DNA of 21,070 nt, taken from positions 1 through 21,070 of the forward strand of contig NZ_JAIOSW010000186.1 in the NCBI RefSeq assembly GCF_021107415.1. The letters run 5' to 3'. A program made the position numbers and the translations under genes. Position 1 is the stretch's first letter. Each line of letters begins with the position of its first letter. This document shows positions 8,098 to 15,622 of the stretch, piece by piece. Origin of the DNA: Desulfobacula sp. Its GTDB lineage: Bacteria; Desulfobacterota; Desulfobacteria; Desulfobacterales; Desulfobacteraceae. The notes below the pieces were generated by a model. It saw only the letters and a list, made by a program, of their open reading frames with translations. It searched no databases and was not told the origin of the DNA.

Positions 8098-8523
8098 TTA
8101 TCCATATTGAAGTTCACCACCTGAAAATCCCAGTCCGATGGCCACAAGGACTACTAAAAAATAGAACAATGTCTTTTTATCAAATTTTGGGTTTTCAGGA
8201 TCATCTGTTATGGCAATTATTGCCAGGATTATAGTTAAGACAACCGCAAGAACCATTTTCAGAATAATCAAAAATTCCCATTCTCCACCATAGGTATGCT
8301 GCCAGTCCAGGTAGCCTGCGAAAGCTGTTGGGAATACACCCAAAAGACCGAGGATAACACAATGATATCCTGTTTTAGCTAAGAATCTTAACTTTGGCAA
8401 AAAAGATGCCAGCCGGAATGTGACCGCCCCCATTACCATTCCCATTGGGATATGAGTCAATGCGGGATGCAGAGGATGAGTAAATCCGATTTTGTTTAGA
8501 AACTCAAAAATAATTTGGGTCAT
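8098..8523 (-). CDS. DUF2231-family inner-membrane protein
   Basis: 141 aa with about four membrane helices (roughly 22-42, 52-72, 83-105, 118-136). The N-terminal HPLHPALTHIPMGMVMGAV, with several histidines next to the first helix, is the signature of DUF2231, suggested to bind heme or act in quinone-linked redox functions. It has been proposed to pair with DOMON-type proteins, and here the neighbour is a (truncated) DOMON protein. First gene of the leftward six-gene run, with a candidate promoter and dyad upstream. Confidence 0.85.
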   Translation of the reverse strand: MTQIIFEFLNKIGFTHPLHPALTHIPMGMVMGAVTFRLASFLPKLRFLAKTGYHCVILGLLGVFPTAFAGYLDWQHTYGGEWEFLIILKMVLAVVLTIILAIIAITDDPENPKFDKKTLFYFLVVLVAIGLGFSGGELQYG

Positions 8524-8568
8524 GTTGTCACCTTTGATTTGATTTTAATTTCTTACTATAAAGATCAA

Positions 8569-8582
8569 CCACCACTTGGTGG
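8569..8582. promoter_or_regulatory. Inverted repeat CCACC-N4-GGTGG downstream of promoter
   Basis: A perfect 5-bp dyad, GC-rich in an AT-rich leader, about 12-25 bp downstream of the candidate -10. It could be an operator or a leader hairpin for the six-gene run. Confidence 0.4.
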
Positions 8583-8593
8583 CTTGCTTTTAA

Positions 8594-8622
8594 TAAATAC
8601 TTTTAAGATAAAAACAAGTCAA
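8594..8622 (-). promoter_or_regulatory. Candidate sigma-70-type promoter of the six-gene run
   Basis: On the minus strand TTGACT (8617-8622) and TATTTA (8594-8599) are separated by 17 nt, about 70 bp upstream of the DUF2231 start. The -35 is good and the -10 is weak (3 of 6). Confidence 0.4.
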
Positions 8623-8753
8623 GGAAATTAGTTTGCCATAACTTTTCTCTAGGGTGATCACAAGTAGGTTTATAAAATTTCAGATGTCCTGGCAGGAGAA
8701 AAAGCAATAGTTTGGCCTCATGTATGCAGCCGCATTTTTCAAACTCAAAAAAT

Positions 8754-8771
8754 CACCGGTTACACTCGGTG
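8754..8771 (-). terminator. Bidirectional-looking intrinsic terminator after the amidohydrolase gene
   Basis: CACCG and CGGTG form a 5-bp stem with an 8-nt loop. It is flanked by an A-run on the left and a T-run on the right of the plus strand, so leftward transcripts from the amidohydrolase gene end in hairpin plus U-tract. The same hairpin would also stop rightward transcripts. It separates the gene ending at 8802 from the six-gene run. Confidence 0.6.
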
Positions 8772-8801
8772 CTTTTTGGTTGTTGGAATTAATTCTATAA
8801 T

Positions 8802-10862
8802 TCAGATTTTTGTACTAAATTTCCACAGTCGGCTTGAAGAGCGATTTTGCTCCTGAGTCCACTGATCACTGTCTGAGATTCTGATTTTCCAAAAATAGGT
8901 CTGGCCAGGCTTGAGTATTCCCTTGGGGACAGTATAGGACAACATATTCTTTATTGAACTGGTGCGATGAATCCGGTTTCTGCTGTGATCAAAGATATCT
9001 AATCTATAGTAGACAGGATTTTGTGTTTTAACGGCCTCCCATGACAATGTTGGTGTCGTTGTTTGCAGCACACTCCCATTATTAAAAGTATCGGTCTTTA
9101 ATACCGGGGTGGGAATTATGATGTTCATGGATTGAGTATCGGTTGCAAACCCGACTTTTTTTTTACTGTATATGGTAAAGGTATAGGTACCAATATCTGG
9201 CGGCCCGGAGATCTCAATATAAAAATTTCTTAGCTGGGGTATATATTTAAAATCTGATTTGACAATGGGCAGCTCTCCATTCGGACCTGTAACCACGATT
9301 TTGGTGATATCGTTTGGCAGCCTGCCGGAGAAATCCTTTCCCACAAGGATTTCGATTTGTGTCTTTTGGCCGGTATGGGACCTATTAACATGTCTTATTT
9401 CTCCTATGGTTGGAATCCCTGGAGAAAGCATCTTTTGCAATGTTTTTTGATCATACCATCTACCAGAGGCCATTACTCCCAAGGGGTTTCTAATATTCTC
9501 AACATTTTCCAGAGGATTTTTCTTTAAGAAAATCAGATCAGCCCTTTTACCGATCTCAATGGTGCCAAAGTCATCTTTACCTGTCATTATTTCAACAATT
9601 TTGGAGGCGTTCACCGTACCAGCGGCAATGGCTTCATAAGGTGTTAATCCATTTTCCGTCAAGATCCGCAGTTCATCGTGAATGGAAAAACCAGGGACGA
9701 GGCCCATACCGCCGGTTCCTGCATCCGTGGCAAGCAGCAGTGGAACTCCTGCTTTTTTTAATTCCATCAGCAGTAGCTTATCAATACGGAACTTAAAATG
9801 AGCAAAATCTTCTTCACCTTTAAACAACATTTGATGTTTTTCCTTTCCCTGACGGAAATTTTCCAAATATCCATTATATAAATATTTATTTTCCTCTCGT
9901 TGGGTAAAGGCATCAGTATAATGCAGTTTTTGAATAATCACATCGTCCACCACCAAGGTAGTGCAAACGGGTGTCTTGAAGACAAGTAGTTTTTCAACGG
10001 TTTCATAAATTCTCTTATCGAAAACCGTTTTGAGTTTTTCTATATCATACTCCTTATATCCCTCATATTGTTGAAATGCCGTACCAATTACATAAGGAAT
10101 CCAACTAAATCCCTGTAGCTTTTTGTTCCGATCAAAATCGATCCATTCCCAGGTCAATTCCTCAATATGAGCAATCTCATTCATGCCGGCCGACAAAACG
10201 TCTTCCAATCCAACCCGATATGGAATGTGTCCTGCGGAATACATATTAAGGCGCTTGACTGTGGCCATTCCTTTATTGAACTCTTCTTTAGTCAGGAATG
10301 AATAAAACTTGATAAAATCGAACCCTTTGGCCTTCTGGATTTCAACTTCCTTGGCCGGATCGTCGATAGGACCATACAATATTTTGCCACAGGTATAAAT
10401 AGTTGGACCCTCAAGGTACCCTTTTCCAATTGCACGACGCCAGTGAAGACCATGATCCGCAGGGCTCCCGTTTGGACCGAAATCCCGGATGGTAGTGACG
10501 CCGTTGGCCAGATATAAATTCAAAGGAGAAATGGGCCAGGCCCAATTCTGCCAGGCGTGCCCGGTGTGCATATGCATGTCAGCCAGGCCAGGCATTAAAT
10601 AGCTTCCCGTACCGTCTATTACCATGGCATTCTCAGGTATCTTTACGTCATTAACCGAACCTAAGGCAACTATTTTTGAATCCTTCACCAGCACTGTTTG
10701 TGCTTTAACAATTTTATCAGCCATCATTGGTACAAGATTGACGTTCTTAAATGCAATACCTACATTACTGATTTTATATTCAGGATATTCTTTAGCCTTG
10801 TCTTGATGACAACCATAAACAAATAAGAGTGAAACAAGCAATAATGAAAGTTTTCTATTCAT
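8802..10862 (-). CDS. Amidohydrolase-family lipoprotein with C-terminal Ig/Fn3-like domains
   Basis: 686 aa. A type II signal with lipobox VYGC (Cys18) predicts an envelope lipoprotein. Residues 35-480 are a metal-dependent amidohydrolase of the imidazolonepropionase/prolidase-like group: HMH at 97-99, a Lys in FIKFY (K185) placed like the carbamylated bridging lysine, H212 (AGHIPY), H232 (AHIEE) and D380 (LLATDAG), then GKRADLIFLKKNP, typical of the second beta domain. Metal ligands are therefore complete, and hydrolysis of a cyclic amide, peptide or ester at the cell surface is expected. Residues about 500-595 look Ig-like and 600-686 Fn3-like (TPTLSWEA, then YYRLDIFD, YFWKIRISDS), an unusual extension. 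Ribosome binding site AAGAGGAAAG precedes the ATG. Monocistronic by spacing. Confidence 0.88.
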   Translation of the reverse strand: MNRKLSLLLVSLLFVYGCHQDKAKEYPEYKISNVGIAFKNVNLVPMMADKIVKAQTVLVKDSKIVALGSVNDVKIPENAMVIDGTGSYLMPGLADMHMHTGHAWQNWAWPISPLNLYLANGVTTIRDFGPNGSPADHGLHWRRAIGKGYLEGPTIYTCGKILYGPIDDPAKEVEIQKAKGFDFIKFYSFLTKEEFNKGMATVKRLNMYSAGHIPYRVGLEDVLSAGMNEIAHIEELTWEWIDFDRNKKLQGFSWIPYVIGTAFQQYEGYKEYDIEKLKTVFDKRIYETVEKLLVFKTPVCTTLVVDDVIIQKLHYTDAFTQREENKYLYNGYLENFRQGKEKHQMLFKGEEDFAHFKFRIDKLLLMELKKAGVPLLLATDAGTGGMGLVPGFSIHDELRILTENGLTPYEAIAAGTVNASKIVEIMTGKDDFGTIEIGKRADLIFLKKNPLENVENIRNPLGVMASGRWYDQKTLQKMLSPGIPTIGEIRHVNRSHTGQKTQIEILVGKDFSGRLPNDITKIVVTGPNGELPIVKSDFKYIPQLRNFYIEISGPPDIGTYTFTIYSKKKVGFATDTQSMNIIIPTPVLKTDTFNNGSVLQTTTPTLSWEAVKTQNPVYYRLDIFDHSRNRIHRTSSIKNMLSYTVPKGILKPGQTYFWKIRISDSDQWTQEQNRSSSRLWKFSTKI

Positions 10863-11315
10863 CTCTTTCCTCTTAATTTCCCATGTTCAATCCAAACAAT
10901 GCTACGGTTCTATGTATCTTGGAAATTTGAATGATATCCAACCAGATAAACTAAAAACATCTGGCTTAAAGATTTCGTAACAATAATTCGAATACCTGTA
11001 AAGGAAATTTTATAAATCAACTTTAGTAAAAATTAAATTTATTCAGGAAGAATCTGCCGAAATGTTCTTTATTGGAGTTATGTTGCGAGTGGCTCTAACC
11101 CTGAAAAATAATTTTCTGAAACCAGCTACTATAAATTTGTTATATTATATCGTTTAATGCGAAAGAATGCCCTTTACAATATGTTTGGTTCATATATTTG
11201 AATGTGAATTGAATGTTTCCAGCAACCAACTACCACTGCATATAGAATTTTGACATAAAAAAATTATTATCAGGCTCATTTAAAGATCCTGCTTGATTTT
11301 AGGGAATGATATTTT
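10863..11315. other. AT-rich intergenic region, no gene seen
   Basis: 453 bp between two leftward genes, without a supported ORF or RNA gene. It holds the unmapped promoter of the amidohydrolase gene and one dyad, CCAGAT-N11-ATCTGG (10942-10947 with 10959-10964), about 80 bp upstream of the amidohydrolase start, a possible operator. Confidence 0.5.
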
Positions 11316-12134
11316 TCAGTTAAAGCAGTCAGTTCTTCCAAACTCTCCTGCAAAACTTTCAAGGGCAGATACAGTATAACCGGACGTACCACCAAAACCC
11401 GACACAAACTCCTTCAAGTCTGAACCGTCGACATCACCATCTCCATAAGAAATTGGTTCAATATCCCAAAAGCAACTATTGGGGTTGAAATTCAATGTTA
11501 TGTTACCCGTGCCCGTTGCTCCATCTGGTGGTTGTGAATCATGTTCATTATAAAGAAACACCCAGTAACTAAGTACGTAGTTGTTATTAGGTTGCAGGAA
11601 GCCGGATTGATCACCAGTGAGTGTATTTGATAAATCACCTTCGATCTTCCCGAGCTCGAATTCTTGTGTGGTCGTCTTATAACTTCTTTGGTCGTTTCCG
11701 AATAACGATGACCCGTTTTCGTTGTAGAGCGAGACACTGAAAACCTTATACCGGTTACCGTAGGTGTTAAAGAAACCGTCAATATTGTATGGTGTCTCTT
11801 CATCCACTCCGAAACGGATCCACCCCATCAATTCGGTGCCGTAATAGTCGGAGGTAGTTGTTCCTGCTTGATCAAAATCGATAATGAAGCGGCTCTGGTT
11901 GAAATTGTAGCTCGCGTACGATGTCTCGCCGCCCTCAGCATTAACATGCTCACCAGCGAAAGGGACAGATGGCGGATACAATATATTCCGATCGCGAGAA
12001 CCATACAAAATGACAGTCGCTTCTGTTTTTGAATTCTCTGTGTTAGGAGGATTCAGAAAGAGTGCCGCATTAGTCGTCGGTACAATGCAAAGGCAGAAAA
12101 GTCCTGTTATCAATCCAGCTAAAATTTTCTTCAT
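11316..12134 (-). CDS. Secreted protein with C-terminal dockerin-like calcium loop
   Basis: 272 aa from the ATG at 12132-12134. I prefer this start because AGGAG lies 7 nt before it, inside the codons of an upstream in-frame ATG at 12149. Residues 1-23 form a signal peptide (ending TTNAA). The middle (about 24-225) is a beta-rich domain full of Asn, Tyr and Gly that I do not recognise. The C-terminus contains GDGDVDGSDLKEFVSGFG, a dockerin/EF-hand calcium loop (D-x-D-x-D-G-x-D-L), followed by a helix ending GEFGRTDC. Similar single-loop tails occur on exported deltaproteobacterial proteins. No cohesin is seen in the window. Probably extracellular and calcium-stabilised. Confidence 0.8.
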   Translation of the reverse strand: MKKILAGLITGLFCLCIVPTTNAALFLNPPNTENSKTEATVILYGSRDRNILYPPSVPFAGEHVNAEGGETSYASYNFNQSRFIIDFDQAGTTTSDYYGTELMGWIRFGVDEETPYNIDGFFNTYGNRYKVFSVSLYNENGSSLFGNDQRSYKTTTQEFELGKIEGDLSNTLTGDQSGFLQPNNNYVLSYWVFLYNEHDSQPPDGATGTGNITLNFNPNSCFWDIEPISYGDGDVDGSDLKEFVSGFGGTSGYTVSALESFAGEFGRTDCFN

Positions 12135-12171
12135 GTCTATGCTCCTCATCAGTTTTATATAGATTACAAAT

Positions 12172-12199
12172 ATTATATATGTTACGCAAAAAATGTGCC
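12172..12199 (-). promoter_or_regulatory. Possible promoter of the dockerin-like protein gene
   Basis: On the minus strand an exact TATAAT (12172-12177) lies 37 bp before the chosen ATG. A weak -35, GGCACA (12194-12199), is 16 nt upstream. Confidence 0.4.
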
Positions 12200-12573
12200 G
12201 ACCTCCATGCCTTCAAACTTGTCTTGTTCTATAGTATTTACAGTAATTAAGGGTAATTTTTTACTGAGAAATAAATGTTAAAAACTGAGTAAAAAATGTA
12301 ATAATTATGGGCAAACTTTTTCCTAATTGGTGATGTGCATGAATTTCTTTCCAAATTTTAAATTTAAAAATCAACTATATTGAAAAAGGTAAAATCAAAT
12401 TTCCCAAAATCTCATTACATTTTATTGACAAACGTTCCTGCCTGAAATTCTGTTATAGGAATGTTGATACATCAGTAACTTTAGTTAGTTGATCTTAAAC
12501 ATAAAATTTAGTTTTTTGAGATGACGAGTAAAATTACAGATAGGATTTCGATCTGGATTCTACCGAGGAGGTT

Positions 12574-12742
12574 GGGGTGTGGGTTGCAGGGAATCGTTGA
12601 TTGGCCTTCTGTACAGGTTCTTATCGTAGTGGAACATTAAGACCGGCAAAGTGTCTGAACGACAGCGAGTTTTTGCCGGTTAGTGGAGCGGAGTTTTAGA
12701 AACTGTAAGAAGTGCAATCGGATTCATCGCAACCCATGCCCC
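12574..12742. repeat. 169-nt long imperfect hairpin element
   Basis: The outer arms 12574-12595 and 12721-12742 pair over 22 positions (GGGG/CCCC, GGGTTGC/GCAACCC, GAATC/GATTC, with G-U pairs between). The stem continues inward through GATTG/CAATC (12599-12603 with 12715-12719), CTTCT/AGAAG (12606-12610 with 12708-12712), ACAG/CTGT (12613-12616 with 12703-12706) and TTCT/AGAA (12618-12621 with 12698-12701). A 9-bp hairpin ACCGGCAAA/TTTGCCGGT (12642-12650 with 12672-12680) sits inside. It is more GC-rich than its surroundings and contains no gene. It could be a structured RNA, a non-autonomous mobile repeat or an integron-like recombination site; none can be fixed from one copy. Confidence 0.65.
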
Positions 12743-12938
12743 GGCCGGGTTAAAGCAATACAACTATTTTAACCATTTTTCATTTTACATGCGATTGCCC
12801 TGAAGTTTTTCCTTTAATACTTGAATTATTAATAAATTGTGAAATAATCATCCCCAAACTAAATATGTTTAGATACATTAAAATACAATCAGGTTCAATG
12901 AATAACTATTTACAGGTGTTATCATTTAATTTCATAAA

Positions 12939-13739
12939 ATGACAAATACACTCATTGATAAATTATACTTAAACCGCCAGGGTGTTATCAGCCTTATCGG
13001 TGCAGGCGGGAAAACAAGCCTGATGTTCCGTCTGGCAAAGGAACTCATCGATTCAGGTAAAACCGTTTTAACAACGACCACCACTAAAATCTTCATGCCA
13101 AAACCGGATCAATCCCCTGTCATTATCATTGAAAGCGCTGTTGACGAACTTGTTAAAAAATCAAAGTCCTGTCTTAACCGTTACCCTCATTTCTCGGCCG
13201 GAAGCAAGCATGACCTGGCTTCCGGAAAATTGAACGGGTTTAGTCCGGATATCATCAATCACTTATGGCAGGCGAATCTATTTGACTGGATCATTATAGA
13301 GGCGGACGGGGCCAAACGCAAACCCCTTAAAGCCACTGCTTCACATGAACCCGTGGTTCCAAAAATCACCAGCCACCTGATTCTTGTTACAGGGCTTGAT
13401 GCTGTCGGAAAAGCCCTTGGTGATCACTATGTCCACAGGGCAAAACTTTTTTCAGAGAACACGGGCCTGCCCTTGGGAGAAACCATTGATGAGCAGTCCA
13501 TTGCAATATCGACTGCCATTGAAATAAAAAAAGCCAAAGCTTTAGGCCATCCCCTTTTTAACATTCTATTTTTAAACAAAGCAGATACCCCGGACAGGAT
13601 AGTATCCGGCAAAAAAATTGCTGAACTTTTACAAACAAATAAAAATATCGACCAAATTATTACAGCCTCACTCAAGGATGAGATTCCTGTAAAAGACAGT
13701 TTTAACATTAGAAAACAAAATCAAAGGAATAAAGAATAA
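12939..13739 (+). CDS. yqeC: YqeC-like putative selenium-dependent hydroxylase accessory protein
   Basis: 266 aa. N-terminal P-loop IGAGGKTSL (Walker A at about 20-28) and the family hallmark EADGAKRKPLKA at 121-132. This family is found beside genes for selenium- or molybdenum-dependent hydroxylases and is thought to be an NTP-using accessory factor in maturation of their cofactor; the exact reaction is not established. Cytoplasmic. Start ATG at 12939 without a clear Shine-Dalgarno. The TAATG junction overlaps the next start by one base, so it is coupled to the xdhC-like gene. First gene of a three-gene operon. Confidence 0.85.
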   Translation: MTNTLIDKLYLNRQGVISLIGAGGKTSLMFRLAKELIDSGKTVLTTTTTKIFMPKPDQSPVIIIESAVDELVKKSKSCLNRYPHFSAGSKHDLASGKLNGFSPDIINHLWQANLFDWIIIEADGAKRKPLKATASHEPVVPKITSHLILVTGLDAVGKALGDHYVHRAKLFSENTGLPLGETIDEQSIAISTAIEIKKAKALGHPLFNILFLNKADTPDRIVSGKKIAELLQTNKNIDQIITASLKDEIPVKDSFNIRKQNQRNKE

Positions 13740-14803
13740 TGGGAAAAAACATATATATAAAGGTATACGAACTGCTTTCATCAGGACAAAAAATTGTTCT
13801 TGCAAAAACCATCAGACGTTCAGGCTCCACTCCAAGGGATGTAGGATCCATGTGTATCATCACACAAGAAGGGGAACTCATTGGAACCATTGGCGGCGGA
13901 ATACTGGAATACCGGGTTCAAAAGCGGGCCGTGGAGCTTTTAAAGCAGGAGGAAACATTGGTCTATCGGTTCCATCTGACCGATGAGGATCTGGCAGGTG
14001 CCGGTATGATTTGTGGTGGAGATGTTGATCTGTACCTGGAGCCTTTTTTTCCTGAAAACACCGGAACGATATCATTATTTAAGATCATAAAGGAGTACAT
14101 TGCCGGCAACAAACCCGGCATACTGGTGACCCGGATTGAAGACGGCATATCTGCCATGGATACCGGGGCAAGAATGTTTATAGGAAAGGATGGCAAAACT
14201 TTTGGAACCATCCCCGGGTTTGATCCAAAAGGAATAAATCTTGACAAAGGAGTTCCTTATGATCTGATTGCTTTTAACGATAAAAAGGAGGCTCTCTTTG
14301 TAGAAAGGATTGCCCTTGAACCCCGGATCTTTCTTTTCGGAGCCGGCCATGTCTCCATGTTTGTGGCACAATTAGCAAAAATGGTGGGATTTGCTATCAC
14401 AGTGATTGATGACAGACCAAAGTTTGCAAACAGTCAAAGATTCCCCGATGCGGATGAAATATTGATCACTGATTTTAAGCAGGTCTTTGAACAATTGGAG
14501 ATTTCCCCAAACTCATATATCCTGATTATTACACGCGGCCACCTTCATGATAAGGTTGTATTGCAACATGCCCTTGGCACCTCTGCTTCCTATATCGGCA
14601 TGATCGGCAGCACTAAAAAGAGAAATACCATATATAAAGCGCTTATGGATGAAGGTTTTTCTAACGATGACCTTGAAAAAGTCCACTCACCCATCGGTCT
14701 TGGTATCAACGCGGAAACCCCTGAGGAGATTGCTGTCAGTATTGTGGGTGAGCTGATAAAAAAACGGGCACCAGAGAAAAAAAAGAAAAATTTGATTTCA
14801 TGA
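13739..14803 (+). CDS. XdhC/CoxI-family maturation factor for molybdenum hydroxylase (aldehyde oxidoreductase type)
   Basis: 354 aa. The N-terminal XdhC/CoxI domain has SGSTPRDVGSMCI (28-40), IGTIGGGILE (48-57) and the Cys-containing GMICGGDVDLYLEPF (89-103). The C-terminal Rossmann domain begins IFLFGAGHVS (197-206), then TVIDDRPKFA and later YIGMIGSTKKR. XdhC proteins bind molybdenum cofactor, promote its sulfuration and hand it to xanthine dehydrogenase or aldehyde oxidoreductase apo-enzymes. The length and two-domain form match the version associated with aldehyde oxidoreductases in sulfate reducers. It overlaps yqeC by 1 bp and mocA by 4 bp, so translation is coupled throughout. Confidence 0.92.
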   Translation: MGKNIYIKVYELLSSGQKIVLAKTIRRSGSTPRDVGSMCIITQEGELIGTIGGGILEYRVQKRAVELLKQEETLVYRFHLTDEDLAGAGMICGGDVDLYLEPFFPENTGTISLFKIIKEYIAGNKPGILVTRIEDGISAMDTGARMFIGKDGKTFGTIPGFDPKGINLDKGVPYDLIAFNDKKEALFVERIALEPRIFLFGAGHVSMFVAQLAKMVGFAITVIDDRPKFANSQRFPDADEILITDFKQVFEQLEISPNSYILIITRGHLHDKVVLQHALGTSASYIGMIGSTKKRNTIYKALMDEGFSNDDLEKVHSPIGLGINAETPEEIAVSIVGELIKKRAPEKKKKNLIS

Positions 14804-15408
14804 GTTCATCCACCCAAAAAATTGCCGGAGTCATCCTTGCTGCGGGTTCTGCATCCCGCATGGGCAAAACAAAACAACTGCTGCCATTTGGAAAAAACAC
14901 CCTTTTGGGTCAGGTGGTTCAAAATGCCGGGGAATCCACATTGCATGAAATCATTGTCGTTCTAGGGCATTGTGCTGATGAAATAGAGAAGGTTATTGAT
15001 TTTTCAGGCGCAAAAGTTGTCAGGAACACTGCATACTCAAAGGGGCAGAGCACCTCCCTTATCAAAGGACTTGAAAATGTCTCATCCATTTGTGATGCAG
15101 CCATCTTCCTTTTAGGAGATCAGCCCCTTGTTACCGCTGCCATTATCAACAGACTTATTGATGCATTTGAAACATCCAACACCCCGATTGTCATCCCGTA
15201 TTGCAATGGCAAACGGGGCAACCCGGTCATTATTGCCACATCTTTATTTTATCGCCTGAAATCATTATCTGGTGACACCGGGCCAAGAGTCCTTTTTGAT
15301 GAATTTAAAGACTCCATATTAAAGGTATCTGTTCCCGATGAAGCTATCCTGATTGATGTTGATACAAAGGATGATTATGAAAAATTAATATTAAAACAAT
15401 TCAAATAA
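14800..15408 (+). CDS. mocA: MocA-like molybdenum cofactor nucleotidyltransferase
   Basis: 202 aa with the MobA/MocA nucleotidyltransferase fold: LAAGSASRMGKTKQLLPF (13-30) for nucleotide binding, KGQSTSL (81-87), LLGDQPL (104-110, Mg-binding Asp), GKRGNPVII and SGDTGPRVL. Family members transfer CMP (MocA) or GMP (MobA) onto molybdopterin; linkage to xdhC points to the cytosine-dinucleotide form used by xanthine-dehydrogenase/aldehyde-oxidoreductase-type enzymes. ATGA overlap with the xdhC-like gene. Last gene of the operon. The hydroxylase it serves is not in the window. Confidence 0.87.
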   Translation: MSSSTQKIAGVILAAGSASRMGKTKQLLPFGKNTLLGQVVQNAGESTLHEIIVVLGHCADEIEKVIDFSGAKVVRNTAYSKGQSTSLIKGLENVSSICDAAIFLLGDQPLVTAAIINRLIDAFETSNTPIVIPYCNGKRGNPVIIATSLFYRLKSLSGDTGPRVLFDEFKDSILKVSVPDEAILIDVDTKDDYEKLILKQFK

Positions 15409-15464
15409 TTTTGAAATTGACAGGCCTGATTCTTTCATACATTTTAAATACCATGGCATTTTCT

Positions 15465-15480
15465 CACTAGAAATTTAGTG
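15465..15480. promoter_or_regulatory. Short dyad CACTA-N6-TAGTG before the TrpB2 promoter
   Basis: A perfect 5-bp inverted repeat immediately upstream of the candidate -35 at 15482. No U-tract follows, so an operator is more likely than a terminator, but it is short. Confidence 0.3.
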
Positions 15481-15481
15481 C

Positions 15482-15510
15482 TTGACTTGGCCCGTTTATT
15501 CTCATAAAAA
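15482..15510 (+). promoter_or_regulatory. Candidate promoter of TrpB2 copy 1
   Basis: TTGACT (15482-15487), 17-nt spacer, TAAAAA (15505-15510). A second TTGACA at 15417-15422 has no good -10 at normal spacing. The resulting leader would be about 105 nt and would contain the dyad at 15549-15565. Confidence 0.35.
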
Positions 15511-15548
15511 TTGGAATAGTGTCAAACCTGTTCAATTTATAGGCATAC

Positions 15549-15565
15549 CATATTCATTGAATATG
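15549..15565. promoter_or_regulatory. Perfect palindrome in the TrpB2 leader
   Basis: CATATTCA-T-TGAATATG, 8-bp arms about a single central base, 57 bp before the TrpB2 start. It has the size and symmetry of an operator for a dimeric regulator. Confidence 0.45.
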
Positions 15566-15622
15566 TGTTGATAGATTCCATGAGTTTTAAACCTTAACTC
15601 TAACCGCGAATAAGGAGGGCCT

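Larger units (their letters stand above)
12150..12938. other. 789-bp intergenic region between divergent genes
   Basis: A divergent spacer with no supported protein gene. The left half (to about 12540) is AT-rich and holds the promoter of the leftward gene plus an imperfect dyad AACGTTCC/GGAATGTT (about 12431-12466). The centre holds the 169-nt hairpin element described separately, followed by the perfect palindrome CCCGGCCGGG (12740-12749). The right part (12750-12938) must carry the promoter of the yqeC-xdhC-mocA operon, but no convincing -35/-10 pair or ribosome binding site is visible. Confidence 0.5.

Noticed and set aside
12574..12742. Molybdenum-cofactor riboswitch upstream of the yqeC-xdhC-mocA operon
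   Set aside because: Tempting because of the downstream genes, but the sequence does not match the conserved Moco motif segments I know, and the element ends almost 200 bp before the start codon.
12740..12749. Palindrome CCCGGCCGGG
   Set aside because: Short, perfect, but partly overlapping the edge of the long hairpin element; no promoter relation, so not called as a separate site.
15417..15422. TTGACA as -35 of a promoter for TrpB2 copy 1
   Set aside because: No acceptable -10 at 16-18 nt spacing; the pair at 15482/15505 fits better.
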